Shown: piece after piece, positions 10,264 to 19,348 of the stretch
Position numbering within the stretch: position 1 is the first letter of the stretch
Layout of the letters: each line of letters begins with the position of its first letter
NCBI RefSeq assembly: GCF_900091445.1
Contig: NZ_LT607733.1
Location: forward strand, 2,249,501-2,313,500
From: Micromonospora echinofusca
Lineage (GTDB): Bacteria; Actinomycetota; Actinomycetes; Mycobacteriales; Micromonosporaceae
Direction: 5' to 3'
Length of the DNA stretch: 64,000 nt
Made by a program: the position numbers and the translations under genes
Notes under the pieces: generated by a model
Told to the model about the DNA's origin: nothing
Databases searched by the model: none
The model's input: only the letters and a program-made list of their open reading frames with translations

Positions 10264-13200
10264 TCAACCCGAGGAGCACGGTTCAGGGGTCGGTTCCAGC
10301 AGCAGCACCGACGGCACCGGCCCGGCCCCGTGGAGCCGCAGCAGCCCGTACCCGATGCCGGCGAGGCCGTCGACCAGACCGGGGGTGGGCACGTTGCCCG
10401 GCGTACCGCAGCGAGCCCCGTGGCGGTCGACGGCGGCGAGGACCCGACCGGCGAGTCGGCGCGTCGCGGACCCCTCGCCGTCGAGGACGCGGGTCGCCTC
10501 GGCGACGCCCAGCTCGCCGTGGCAGAGGCTGAGGTCGTCGAGCAGCGGCCGGTCGGTGAGCAGGCGCAGCGCGTCGGCGTCGAGCGGACCCGTGTCGGGG
10601 GCGAGGGCGTGGTGGGCGAGGGCCAGGCCGGCCGCGCCACGACACCAGCCGTACCCCGCCGGATCGCCTGCACCAGGGGTGCCGGCCCCCCGCAGCGCGC
10701 GCCGGCCGGCCCGCGCGTACCGGGCGCCGCCGGTGCGGGCGTAGCGGCCCAGCGCCCAGCCGATGCCGGCCAGCCCGCCGGCGAAGCCGGCCTCCGCCGG
10801 CAGCTCGTCGCGCTCGACCGCGTCGACGAGCCGGTCGGCCCAGTCGCGGGCGAGCGACGCCGCCGGCGCGTGGTCCAGCTCGGCGTGCACCGCGTGCATG
10901 GCGGCGAGGCAGCCCGCGCCACCGTCGGCCCAGGCGAGGGCCGAGCATCCCGCGCTGGCGGCGGCGGCCAGGTCCACCGCCGCGCGGGCCTGCCCGGCGA
11001 GCCCGGGGTCGGCCAGCAGGGTGGACAGCCGGGCGAGCCCGTACGCGATGCCGCCGAGGCCGTACAGCCCGCCGGGGCCGATGGCGGCCACCAGGTCCGG
11101 GCGCGCGCCGAGCAGGCGGAACAGCCCCGGCACCCCGGCGACGGCCCGGCGGGCCAGCTCGGCGTAGCGGGCGACGCCGGTCACCTCGGCGAGCTGGCCG
11201 AGGAAGAGCGCGACCCCGAGGTGGCCGTTGGCGAGCCCGGCCCCCATCGGCAGGACGAGCCACTGCCGGTCGTCGACCAGCTCCAGGCCGAGCCAGTTGA
11301 CCCGGCCGGCGCCGGGGACGCCGCGGGCCTGGATCTCGTCGGCCAGCGCGCACGCGGCGGCGAGCAGGCGCTCCGGCGAGGCGGCGGCGTCCGCGACCGG
11401 CCGGGACGTCGGCGTGCCGGCGTGCCGGTCCCTGGCGGGATGACGGGTCGCCAGCGTCGCCGCGACGATCCACTCCTGCTGCCGCCGGTCGGCCTCGCCC
11501 AGCGCGGCGATCTTGTCCAGCGCGGTGTCGAGCCCGCGGCGGGCCAGCGGTACGGGCAGCGGCTCGCCGCTCCCGGCCACCCGGACGGTCCGGCTGCCCG
11601 GCGTGCCCTCGAACAGCGGTACGTCGCCCGCCCACAGCGCGGCGACCTCGTGCCGTGGGAGCTGGGCGAGGAACGGGTGCCCGGCGGCGCTGGACCAGAG
11701 GACGCCGAACGCGCGGTCGCGCTCCAGCGCGTCGCCGAGCACGTCCGGGTGCGTGGTCTCGGTGAGCAGACCGTGGTACGCCGAGGTGGGGCGGGCCACC
11801 AGCCGCACCGGGACGTCGGCGCAGGAGCTGGCCAGCTCGGTGAACTCGCGACGGTGGGCCCGGATCGTGTCGTACGCCAGCCGGAACCCCGCCCGCAGGG
11901 CCGGCTCGTGGGCACCGGGGTCGACCACGGCGTCGCCGACGCGGGGCCGGTTGCGCCCGCCGACGAAGCCGACGGCCCGGCGGGTCAGCCGCATCCGGTC
12001 GGTGCCCGGGTCGGCCCAGTCGAGGGCGCTGACGGGGGCGGTCGCGCCGTGGTCGCCGCCGACGCCGGAGAGGTCCATCGCCCCCTGGTCGCCCACGACG
12101 ATCACCGGTATCAGGCCGGTGCGGTGCACCGAGGCGGCCAGCAGGTCGGCGGCCGGGTCGCCGGTGCCCGCCGCCTCGCCCAGCGCGGGGTGGAAGAGCG
12201 TCTCGGTGTCCACCACGACCGGGGTGTCACCGGCGGCGATCAGGTTCTCGTAGTGCATGTCCGTGGCGTGCAGGGCGTGCAGCAGCGCGACCAGGGCGCC
12301 CTGCCGGCGGTAGAAGTCGTCCGCCTGCTCGGGGTGGCTCAGTGCCGTCGCGTCGACGTGCGCCGACCAGCCGTAGCCGGGGCGGGTCAGGGCGGCGACC
12401 CCGCGCAGCCCGAGCCCCGGCGCCCGCCGCTCCAGCCAGTCGACGAACGCGGTGAAGTGGACCTGGGAGGCCAGCTCGCGCGGCTTGTAGACGACGCTCC
12501 GGCCGTCGGCGAAGCACAGCACCGTGGTCGTCCGGCCGCCGGTGTGCGCGTCGCCCAGGTTGCTGCGGAACGCGACCAGCGGGCCGGGGTCGGCGCCGCC
12601 GAGCAGGGCCGCCACCAACTCGTCGCGGTCGGCGAGGAAGCGGGTCAGCAGTTCCAGCCCGGCCCGGGCGGCCGTGGTGGCGGCCTGCGCCAGCAGGCGG
12701 GCGAGCACCGGACGGCGCTCGACCAGCTCGGCCAGCCCGGCGGGGTCGCGGAGCTGCGCCACGAAGTCGGCGAAGCGGGCCCGGCCGTCGGCGCCGGCGA
12801 GCAGGCCGGCCGCGCGGCGCCGGTGCAGCTCCGAGACCAGCGTGCGGGCCGCGACGGCGAGCAGGCGGTCTTCCAGCGCGGTGGCGAACCGGTCGGTGAG
12901 GGGGTTCAGGTCGACCGTCTGCCGCGTCGCGATCCGGCCGGCGCCGGCGCGGAACCGGTCGGCGGCGACGTCGACGAACGGCCGCAGGGGCGCGGCGAGG
13001 GCGGCCCGCCAGTCCGCCGGGTCGGCCTGCGGCCGGGGCGCCGCCGCGGCGGCCAACGCCGCCTCGACGGCCTGCGCCCACGGCGGGCGGGTCATCCTGG
13101 CGGCGAGCGCGGCCGGGTCCTCGGCCAGCAGCCCGCGCAGCCCCGACTCGTCCAGGCCCACCTCGGCCAGCCGCGCCGCCAGGCCCGGCCCGTGCCCGGC

Positions 13201-13563
13201 CCGCCACCGGGCCAGCCTCCGCTCGACGTCCGGGCCGATGGCATCATCGGCGGCAGCCTGGCCGCCCGCGCCGGTCGTGCCGTGTGCGCCGTCGCTGCCG
13301 GGGCCGCCGGTCGTGGCGCGTGCTGCGTCACTGCCGGACCCGCCCGTCGTGGCGTCCGTCGGCGCGTCGGCGGGCGGCCGGCCCGGTGCGCCGACGGCCC
13401 GGCCGGGCACGCGTTCGTGCAGCGCGAGCCCCGGCGCCCACCAGTGCGGAGCCAGCCGTACGCCGGAAGAGGCGTGCTCGGTGGCGCCGGCCGGGGGAGT
13501 CGAGGTCACCGTTGCAAGGTGCCAGAGCGGGGCGCGGAGTTCATGCGTGGAAACTACCCACAT
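10264..13563 (-). CDS. lanM: class II lanthipeptide synthetase (LanM)
   Basis: A bifunctional enzyme predicted to phosphorylate and dehydrate Ser/Thr and then cyclise with Cys. After about 100 variable residues, the dehydratase half shows kinase-like motifs: SVVYKPREL, ATDMHYENLIAAG and VVVDTETLFHP. The C-terminal 400 or so residues are LanC-like with GYGWCRGAAGL and SLCHGELG, giving the Cys, Cys, His zinc set, so cyclisation should be intact. The start could be ATG 13563 (GGAG five bases before) or GTG 13509. It is the first gene of a minus-strand run with the precursor, LAL regulator and SagB-like gene. No LanT transporter/protease gene is adjacent. Confidence 0.93.
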   Translation of the reverse strand: MWVVSTHELRAPLWHLATVTSTPPAGATEHASSGVRLAPHWWAPGLALHERVPGRAVGAPGRPPADAPTDATTGGSGSDAARATTGGPGSDGAHGTTGAGGQAAADDAIGPDVERRLARWRAGHGPGLAARLAEVGLDESGLRGLLAEDPAALAARMTRPPWAQAVEAALAAAAAPRPQADPADWRAALAAPLRPFVDVAADRFRAGAGRIATRQTVDLNPLTDRFATALEDRLLAVAARTLVSELHRRRAAGLLAGADGRARFADFVAQLRDPAGLAELVERRPVLARLLAQAATTAARAGLELLTRFLADRDELVAALLGGADPGPLVAFRSNLGDAHTGGRTTTVLCFADGRSVVYKPRELASQVHFTAFVDWLERRAPGLGLRGVAALTRPGYGWSAHVDATALSHPEQADDFYRRQGALVALLHALHATDMHYENLIAAGDTPVVVDTETLFHPALGEAAGTGDPAADLLAASVHRTGLIPVIVVGDQGAMDLSGVGGDHGATAPVSALDWADPGTDRMRLTRRAVGFVGGRNRPRVGDAVVDPGAHEPALRAGFRLAYDTIRAHRREFTELASSCADVPVRLVARPTSAYHGLLTETTHPDVLGDALERDRAFGVLWSSAAGHPFLAQLPRHEVAALWAGDVPLFEGTPGSRTVRVAGSGEPLPVPLARRGLDTALDKIAALGEADRRQQEWIVAATLATRHPARDRHAGTPTSRPVADAAASPERLLAAACALADEIQARGVPGAGRVNWLGLELVDDRQWLVLPMGAGLANGHLGVALFLGQLAEVTGVARYAELARRAVAGVPGLFRLLGARPDLVAAIGPGGLYGLGGIAYGLARLSTLLADPGLAGQARAAVDLAAAASAGCSALAWADGGAGCLAAMHAVHAELDHAPAASLARDWADRLVDAVERDELPAEAGFAGGLAGIGWALGRYARTGGARYARAGRRALRGAGTPGAGDPAGYGWCRGAAGLALAHHALAPDTGPLDADALRLLTDRPLLDDLSLCHGELGVAEATRVLDGEGSATRRLAGRVLAAVDRHGARCGTPGNVPTPGLVDGLAGIGYGLLRLHGAGPVPSVLLLEPTPEPCSSG

Positions 13564-13814
13564 TCATGCTCCGGTGCTGGCCGGGACGGTGGGTGCGAAC
13601 CCGCCGTGCCCCGGGACGGCCGGACGGGCCGTGCCGGCCGGTGTATCCGCACCCGGCCGCGACAGCCCCATCCTAGTCACGATCGGTGATCAATTGAACG
13701 GCCAGCGTGACATCGGCGGGAAATTGGGTGCCGCTCACGCATGTGGACGGGGCCGGTGCCGATGAGTCTTCGGACGACTGTCTACCCGGGGCGGCGCGAT
13801 GAACGGAGCCAGGG

Positions 13815-15632
13815 ATGGAGTTTCGGGTACTGGGGCCGGTGGGGGCCTGGCGGGGTGACGCCGAAGTGGCACTGGACGGCGCGAAGCAGCGGACCGTGCT
13901 CGCGGCGCTGCTGCTCGCCGAGGGGCGTACGGTGCCGGACACCCGGCTGTGCGAGCTGCTCTGGGGGGAGCGCCCGCCGGCCACCTTCGCCGCCCAGCTC
14001 TACAACTACGTCTCGCGGCTGCGCAAGTACCTCGGCGCCGAGGTGGACATCGTCCGGCAGTGGTCGGGGTACCAGCTCCGCATCGGCGCCGCCCAGCTCG
14101 ACCTCGACGAGTTCGAGCGCCTCGCCGAGACCGGGCGTGAGGCCCTGCGCGACGGCCGGTACGCCGAGGCCGCCGAGCGGCTGCACGCCGCCCTGTCGCT
14201 GTGGCGCGGCCCCGCTCTGTCCAACGTGACCGAGCACTTCGCGGCGGCCGAGACGCACCGGATGGCGGAGCTGCGGATGGCGGTCCTGGAGAGCCGGATC
14301 GAGGCCGACCTGCGGCTGGGCCGGCACGTGCGGCTGGTACCCGAGATCACCCAGCTCGTCGCCGAGCACCCGCTGCACGAGGGGCTGCGGGGCCACCTGA
14401 TGACCGCCCTGCTGCACTGCGACCGGCAGGCCGACGCGCTGGCCGTCTACCACGAGGGCCGCCGGGTGCTGGCCGACGAACTGGGCGTGGACCCGGGGCC
14501 GCTGCTCGCCGAGGCGTACCAGTCGATCCTCGCCGACCCCCCGGCCCCGGCGGTCGTCGCGGAGCCGAGCTGGCACGGCGTACGGCCCGCGATGCTGCCG
14601 CCCGGCGTCGGTGACTTCGCCGGCCGGGAGGAGGAGCTGAGCGGGCTGCTGCGGGTGCTGACGGCCGAGCCGACGGACCGCCCGCCGGTCGCCGTGGTCA
14701 CCGGGATGGCCGGCGTCGGCAAGAGCACGCTGGCCCTGCACGCGGCCCACCTCACCCGCGGCGCCTTCCCCGACGGCCAGCTCTACGCCGACCTCGGCCG
14801 CGCGAGCGGCAACGCCGTCGAGCCGTACGACGTGCTCGGCTGGTTCCTGCGCAGCCTCGGCCACGCCGAGGCGGCGATCCCGAAGGGCCTCGACGAGCGG
14901 GTCCGGCTCTACCGCAGCCAGCTCGCCGGCCGGCGGCTGCTGGTCATGCTCGACGGCACGGCGGACTACGCGCAGGTCTGCCCGCTGCTGCCCGGCGACC
15001 CGGGCTGCCAGGTCATCGTCACCAGCCGGCTGCGGATGCCGGAGCTGGCCGGCGCCACGTCGATCGAGGTCGGCACCCTGGACCGGCGGCAGGCGCTCGC
15101 GCTGCTCGGGCGGATCATCGGGGCGCAGCGGATCGCCGAGGAGGCCGACGCGGCCGAGCGGATCGTCGAGCTGTGCGGTCGGCTCTCGCTCGGCGTCCGG
15201 GTCGCCGGATCGCGACTGCTGGCGCGCCCGCACTGGTCGCTCGGGTACCTGGCGGACCGGCTCGCCGACGAGCGGTACCGGCTGGACGAGCTCCGGCTGG
15301 GCTCGATGGACGTCCGGGAACGGCTGGACAGCAGCTACCACCAACTCGCCGACCTGGGCCAGCTCGCCCTGCGCCGGCTGGCGCTGCTGCGCACGCCGGC
15401 CTTCCCGAGCTGGTGCACGGCGGAGGTGCTGGGGGTGTCCCGGCACGCTGGCGAGGAGGTGGGGGAGCACCTGGTCGACGCCCGGCTGCTGGAGATCGTC
15501 GAGTCCGACGGCGGCCGACGGCAGCGGTTCCGCTTCCACGACCTCGTGCGCGTCTTCGCCCGGGAGAAGGCCGACCAGGCCGACCGGGTGCTGGTGGCCG
15601 GCGCCGGGGCGCTGAGCGCGGTGGGAAGCTGA
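13815..15632 (+). CDS. SARP-type (AfsR/DnrI/RedD) transcriptional regulator with NB-ARC domain
   Basis: A 605-residue regulator. Residues of about 1-95 are an OmpR-like winged helix DNA-binding domain (MEFRVLGPVGAW, WGERPPATFAAQLYNYVSRL). Residues of about 96-245 are the bacterial transcriptional activation (BTAD) domain. A nucleotide-binding domain follows with GMAGVGKSTLAL (Walker A) and RRLLVMLDG (Walker B-like). The chain stops after the winged-helix part of the NB-ARC, so it lacks the long TPR tail of AfsR. It is divergent from lanM across about 250 bases and may control that locus. The intergenic stretch 13564-13814 should hold both promoters; no clear boxes were assigned. Confidence 0.88.
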   Translation: MEFRVLGPVGAWRGDAEVALDGAKQRTVLAALLLAEGRTVPDTRLCELLWGERPPATFAAQLYNYVSRLRKYLGAEVDIVRQWSGYQLRIGAAQLDLDEFERLAETGREALRDGRYAEAAERLHAALSLWRGPALSNVTEHFAAAETHRMAELRMAVLESRIEADLRLGRHVRLVPEITQLVAEHPLHEGLRGHLMTALLHCDRQADALAVYHEGRRVLADELGVDPGPLLAEAYQSILADPPAPAVVAEPSWHGVRPAMLPPGVGDFAGREEELSGLLRVLTAEPTDRPPVAVVTGMAGVGKSTLALHAAHLTRGAFPDGQLYADLGRASGNAVEPYDVLGWFLRSLGHAEAAIPKGLDERVRLYRSQLAGRRLLVMLDGTADYAQVCPLLPGDPGCQVIVTSRLRMPELAGATSIEVGTLDRRQALALLGRIIGAQRIAEEADAAERIVELCGRLSLGVRVAGSRLLARPHWSLGYLADRLADERYRLDELRLGSMDVRERLDSSYHQLADLGQLALRRLALLRTPAFPSWCTAEVLGVSRHAGEEVGEHLVDARLLEIVESDGGRRQRFRFHDLVRVFAREKADQADRVLVAGAGALSAVGS

Positions 15633-15648
15633 GCCGGCGGCGGTGTAG

Positions 15649-16308
15649 AGAGAGGCCCTGCGCCGGGAGCACCCGGAGGCCGCCGGGGTACGTGCCCCTG
15701 CTGGTCGCCTGCCAGACGCAGCTCGTAGGGGTCGTGCGGGGTGACCGGCCGGCGAACGAGGTGCTCTTCCCGGGCGGCTCGGCCGAGCTGGTCTCCGCGA
15801 TCTACCGGGACAACGTCCAGCTCGACTTCCACAACCGGCTCTGCGCCGCGCTCGTGCAGCAGCACGTCCGGCAGTTCCTCCGGCGCTATCCGCGCTCCTT
15901 CGCCCAGGCCATGGAGCTGCGCCCGAGGACCAGGGCTTCGAGCCCGGCTCGATGCAGGCGGTCCTGGCCAGCAACGTCCTGCACGCCACGCTGCGGATCT
16001 CCGCCGCGCTGCGGCACTGCCACGCGCTGCTCAAGCCGGGCGGCGTCCTGGTGGTCGACGAGATGACCAGCCGCCTCGACCACGACACGCTGACGTTCGG
16101 CCTGGCCGAGGGGTGGTGGCGGCACGCGGACGACGAGCCGAGGGTGCCGGCGTCGCCGTTGCTCGACGTGGCGGGGTGGCGGGCCGCGCTGGGCCGGGCG
16201 GGCTTCGTCGACGTACGGGCGCACTCCGTGCCCGGCCTCGCCGACGGCGAGCAGGTGCAGACGGTGTTCGTGGCGACCGCCACGGGCGCCTGCGGGACGT
16301 CCGGCTGA
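15649..16308 (+). pseudogene. decayed PKS-type SAM-dependent methyltransferase
   Basis: Three pieces of one protein family can be read in two frames. Frame 1 from 15649 (just after an in-frame TAG at 15646) gives REALRREHPEAAG. A four-G run at 15685-15688 then shifts the sense to frame 2, YVPLLVACQTQLVGV, EVLFPGGSAELVSAIYRDN and on to about 15930. The sense returns to frame 1 with QGFEPGSMQAVLASNVLHAT, LLKPGGVLVVDE and LTFGLAEGWW to the stop at 16308. The order matches methyltransferase domains of polyketide synthase type, but the segment that should carry SAM-binding motif I (GxGxG) between the two parts is missing. A 5' truncation, a frameshift and an internal deletion therefore make this a remnant. 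The last piece (15952-16308) could still be translated, but lacks the SAM-binding core. Confidence 0.75.
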
Positions 16309-16531
16309 CGCTCCGCCCCGTCCGCGCAGGCCCCCGACCGGGGTCACGTCCGCCGAGCGGCGCGGCCGGGACCCCGGTGGCGCCCCGCGCGACCCCTGCC
16401 GGGCGCCGGTGTCGGGACGTAAACCCGGTAGGTCTTTACCGGCACCCCTAAAAGTTCCGGCAGGATCTTTCATTCCTAAATATTCGGTGATATCAATCTC
16501 GCACTCGATCCCTCTACCCCCGGAGTGCGAC

Positions 16532-17335
16532 GTGCGGAGAACCCGTCTCGTTTCCCTCGCCCTGAGCCTGGCCACGGCTCTCGGCGTCAGCCTCACCATG
16601 GCAGCCCCCGCCCAGGCCGCCGCCACCGACCGCTACGTGGCGCTCGGTGACTCGTACGCCTCGGGCGTGGGCGCCGGCAGCTACACCAGCGAGAGCGGCT
16701 CCTGCCAGCGCAGCACCAAGGCCTACCCGGCGCTGTACGCGGCCAACATCAAGCCCGCGTCGTACCGCTCGGTCGCCTGCTCCGGTGCCACCACCACCAG
16801 CGTGATCAACACGCAGCTGTCGGCGCTCAGCTCCACCACCACGCTGGTCAGCGTCACGGTCGGCGGCAACGACGTCGGGTTCGCCAGCATCATGTCCACC
16901 TGCGTGCTCCAGGGCACCACCCAGTGCGTGGCCGCCGTGCAGGCCGCCGAGGACAAGGCCCGTGCCCAGCTGCCCGGCCTGCTGCGCAACGTCTACAACG
17001 GCATCAAGACCCGGGCCCCCAACGCCCGCGTGGTGGTCGTCGGCTACCCGGTCTTCTACCAGCTCGGCACGGTCTGCGTCGGCCTGAGCGCCACCTCGCG
17101 GGCGAAGATCAACGAGGGCATCAACCTGGTGGACGACATCACCCGCAGTGCCGCCGTCGCCGCCGGCTTCAAGTTCGCCGACGTGCGTGCGCAGTTCGTC
17201 GGGCACCAGCTGTGCAGCTACGGCGACAAGTGGCTGCACGCCCTCAACTTCGCCACCCTGGGCGTCTCGTACCACCCGACCGCGGCCGGCCAGTCCGGCG
17301 GCTACTACCCGGTCTTCCGCTCCGTCGCGGGCTGA
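16532..17335 (+). CDS. secreted SGNH-hydrolase lipase/esterase
   Basis: A 267-residue exported esterase. The GTG at 16532 follows GGAG at good spacing; a longer frame to 16409 would put extra residues before the signal. The signal peptide ends near PAQAA. SGNH blocks are present: GDSYASG (nucleophile Ser), CSGATT, GGND (oxyanion Gly/Asn) and YHPTAAGQ (catalytic His, with Asp/Leu three residues before replaced by Val-Ser-Tyr). Six cysteines likely form three disulfides, as in streptomycete SGNH lipases. The 220 bases upstream contain an AT-rich pocket (about 16436-16505) that must hold the promoter. Confidence 0.9.
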   Translation: MRRTRLVSLALSLATALGVSLTMAAPAQAAATDRYVALGDSYASGVGAGSYTSESGSCQRSTKAYPALYAANIKPASYRSVACSGATTTSVINTQLSALSSTTTLVSVTVGGNDVGFASIMSTCVLQGTTQCVAAVQAAEDKARAQLPGLLRNVYNGIKTRAPNARVVVVGYPVFYQLGTVCVGLSATSRAKINEGINLVDDITRSAAVAAGFKFADVRAQFVGHQLCSYGDKWLHALNFATLGVSYHPTAAGQSGGYYPVFRSVAG

Positions 17336-17402
17336 CCGACGCGTTCTCCGTCCGGGCGGAGCCGGTCCCGCCCCCCTCGGGGCCGGGACCGCCCGGGCGG
17401 GA

Positions 17403-17443
17403 GGACGGGGCACGGACGCCCGCGTGGCGACCGTGCCCCGTCC
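17403..17443. terminator. bidirectional hairpin terminator(s) between SGNH lipase and ricin/beta-helix gene
   Basis: A perfect 13-bp stem (GGACGGGGCACGG at 17403-17415, complement at 17431-17443) lies between convergent genes. A second, shorter hairpin (CGGTCCCG 17363-17370 with CGGGACCG 17384-17391) precedes it. Confidence 0.65.
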
Positions 17444-17499
17444 GACCATCCGCACCACGACGCCGGACGGGACCGTACGACCCTGCCGGGCCGCCCCGG

Positions 17500-19113
17500 T
17501 CAGCAGCGGTTGACGGTGGAGTTGCTCAGCCGCACGTTGCTGATGGTCAGGTTGTCCGCGCAGGGGTTCTCCACGATCCGGCTGTTCACCAGGGTGAAGT
17601 TGCGCAGCGTGATGTCCCGGTTGCCGGGGAACTCGGTGCGCTCGGCCAGCCGCACCTCGCCGCCGCCGCTGATCGTGCCGCCGCCGGCCGCGATGTCCAC
17701 CCCCTGGCAGTTCTCGATCAGGATCGCGTTGTTGCCGGTGTCGGCGATGTCCACCCGGTCGATGGCGGCGCCGCCGGACTCGGAGACGCAGAAGATCCCC
17801 CGGCCGCCGCCGCGCGCCCGGACGGTGCCCACCCGGACGTTCGTCGGGTAGTCGGAGCCCACCCGCCCGTTGCGGTTGGCCATCCGGAAGGCGGCGTACC
17901 CGGTGCCGGCGCCGGCGTTCTCGGCGTCGACGGTGGTGACGGTGGCGTTGATGGTCTGGTTGAGCAGCAGACCCGACTCGCCCACGTTGCGCGCCGTGAC
18001 GGTGCCGATGGTCAGCCCGTCCACGCCGTACGTCTCGACCGCGTGCGAGCTGGCGCCGGAGACGTACGCGGTGTCGATCCGGACGTTGCGGCTCCACTGG
18101 CTGGTGTCCCCGCGGTTGTCGATGCGGATCCCGAGCCCGCCGCCGAGCCGCATGTCGATCCGGCCCAGCACGACGTCCGTGACGTTGCGCAGGAAGATCC
18201 CGTAGAGCGGGGTGCCGGTGACGGTGAGGTGCCCGACCTCGACCTGGCGGGTGCCGCGGGAGTAGATCGGCGCCTGGTCGCCGCTGCCCGAGCCGGTGAC
18301 GTTGATGGTGCCGCACACGTCGATCGCGGTGTAGCTGGGCAGGGAGATCCGCGAGCCGGCGCTCATCGAGCCGGAGCCCCGTACGACCACACGCTGCTTG
18401 TTGGTCCGCCCGGCGCCGAGGCTGTTCACGGCTGCCTGGACGGCGGCGCGCATGTCGCTGCCGGTGTACACGGTGGTGCCGCCGTTGCGGGCGGTCCAGG
18501 TGCCGCCGCTGAGCACCGCCTCGGCCTGGTACGCGCCGCTGCCGCAGCCGGTGCCGCCGGAGCCGACAGCGATCAACTGCCACTGCTGGTTGGCGCCGTC
18601 GAGATCCTGGTACTGCGAGATCATCGCGCCGTCGGCCGTGGACCACTGCCAGACGTCGAGCGCCTTGTTCGAGTGCCGGTTGACCAGGCGGACGTACCCG
18701 CCGGCGGAGTCGGCGAGCCGGAAGTGCTGACGGGTGTTGCCGCCGACGGCGGTGTTCTGGACGAGCTGGACCCCGTCCTCGGCGTTGGGCAGTTCCAGCA
18801 CCTTGCCGCTGTGCGCCGAGCGGATCTGGTGGTAGCCGCCGCCCACGTCGACGAAGCGCCACTGCTGCACGGCCAGGTCGTTGCGGGCGTACTGGTTGAC
18901 CGGCGCGCCGTCGGCGGTGGACCAGCCCCACAGGTCCATGGCCTTGCCGCTGTGCCGGTTGACGAGCACGTAGCTGGCGGCGGGGTCGACGGTGGCCGCA
19001 GCGGCGGGCTGCGGTCCGACCGCCACGGCGGCGCCGACGATCGCCAGTGCGGCCGTGACCCCCAGGGCGAGGCGACGGCGGCCGGGGTGTCGGGGGGAGT
19101 CGGGTGGTGTCAT
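17500..19113 (-). CDS. secreted ricin-type lectin + parallel beta-helix protein (putative polysaccharide-binding or lyase)
   Basis: A 537-residue exported protein. The ATG at 19113 follows AAGGAG. The N-terminus has a basic region (RHPGRRR) and hydrophobic signal ending at PAAAA. Residues of about 45-185 are a ricin-B beta-trefoil lectin with the repeated QxW signature (QQWRF, QHFRL, QQWQL). After a GSGGTGCGSG linker, residues 210-537 are Asn/Val/Ile-rich with regular beta-helix rungs, as in pectate-lyase-like proteins; catalytic residues cannot be assigned. The C-terminal domain may bind or cut a plant or microbial polysaccharide. A LacI-type operator lies 90 bases upstream, which suggests sugar-controlled expression. 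Confidence 0.82.
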   Translation of the reverse strand: MTPPDSPRHPGRRRLALGVTAALAIVGAAVAVGPQPAAAATVDPAASYVLVNRHSGKAMDLWGWSTADGAPVNQYARNDLAVQQWRFVDVGGGYHQIRSAHSGKVLELPNAEDGVQLVQNTAVGGNTRQHFRLADSAGGYVRLVNRHSNKALDVWQWSTADGAMISQYQDLDGANQQWQLIAVGSGGTGCGSGAYQAEAVLSGGTWTARNGGTTVYTGSDMRAAVQAAVNSLGAGRTNKQRVVVRGSGSMSAGSRISLPSYTAIDVCGTINVTGSGSGDQAPIYSRGTRQVEVGHLTVTGTPLYGIFLRNVTDVVLGRIDMRLGGGLGIRIDNRGDTSQWSRNVRIDTAYVSGASSHAVETYGVDGLTIGTVTARNVGESGLLLNQTINATVTTVDAENAGAGTGYAAFRMANRNGRVGSDYPTNVRVGTVRARGGGRGIFCVSESGGAAIDRVDIADTGNNAILIENCQGVDIAAGGGTISGGGEVRLAERTEFPGNRDITLRNFTLVNSRIVENPCADNLTISNVRLSNSTVNRC

Positions 19114-19203
19114 GGGGCTCCTTCGGACAGCGCTGTGGGGGGAGGATCGCGGACGCGTCCCCGTGGGGCGGCTAGTGATCCATGGACGTCGATGTCGAGG
19201 ACA

Positions 19204-19220
19204 TGGTAAGCGCTTTCCCG
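19204..19220. promoter_or_regulatory. LacI-family-type operator upstream of the ricin/beta-helix gene
   Basis: TGGTAAGCGCTTTCCCG contains the near-palindrome GGTAAGCGCTTTCC centred on GCGC, the form bound by LacI/GalR-family sugar regulators of actinobacteria. It is between the beta-helix gene (minus) and the PLP-enzyme gene (plus), but closer to the first. No LacI gene is in the window. Confidence 0.55.
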
Positions 19221-19348
19221 GTCTGGCGTGAAGGACCGGGAGCCGCCGGTCGCGGGGGCGGGTACGCTCCCGACGGGCGGGTCGACGCCAACGCGGGCGG
19301 TCCGAGGGACCGTCGTCGCCGCCCCGGACGACGTGGTGAGGAGACCCT

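Noticed and set aside
9649-13689. Plus-strand open frame of 1346 codons opposite LanM
   Set aside because: Repetitive Gly/Arg/Gln-rich composition; the minus strand encodes an intact LanM.
13782-16283. Minus-strand frame of 833 codons over the SARP gene and methyltransferase remnant
   Set aside because: Shadow of the SARP coding frame; no domain motifs.
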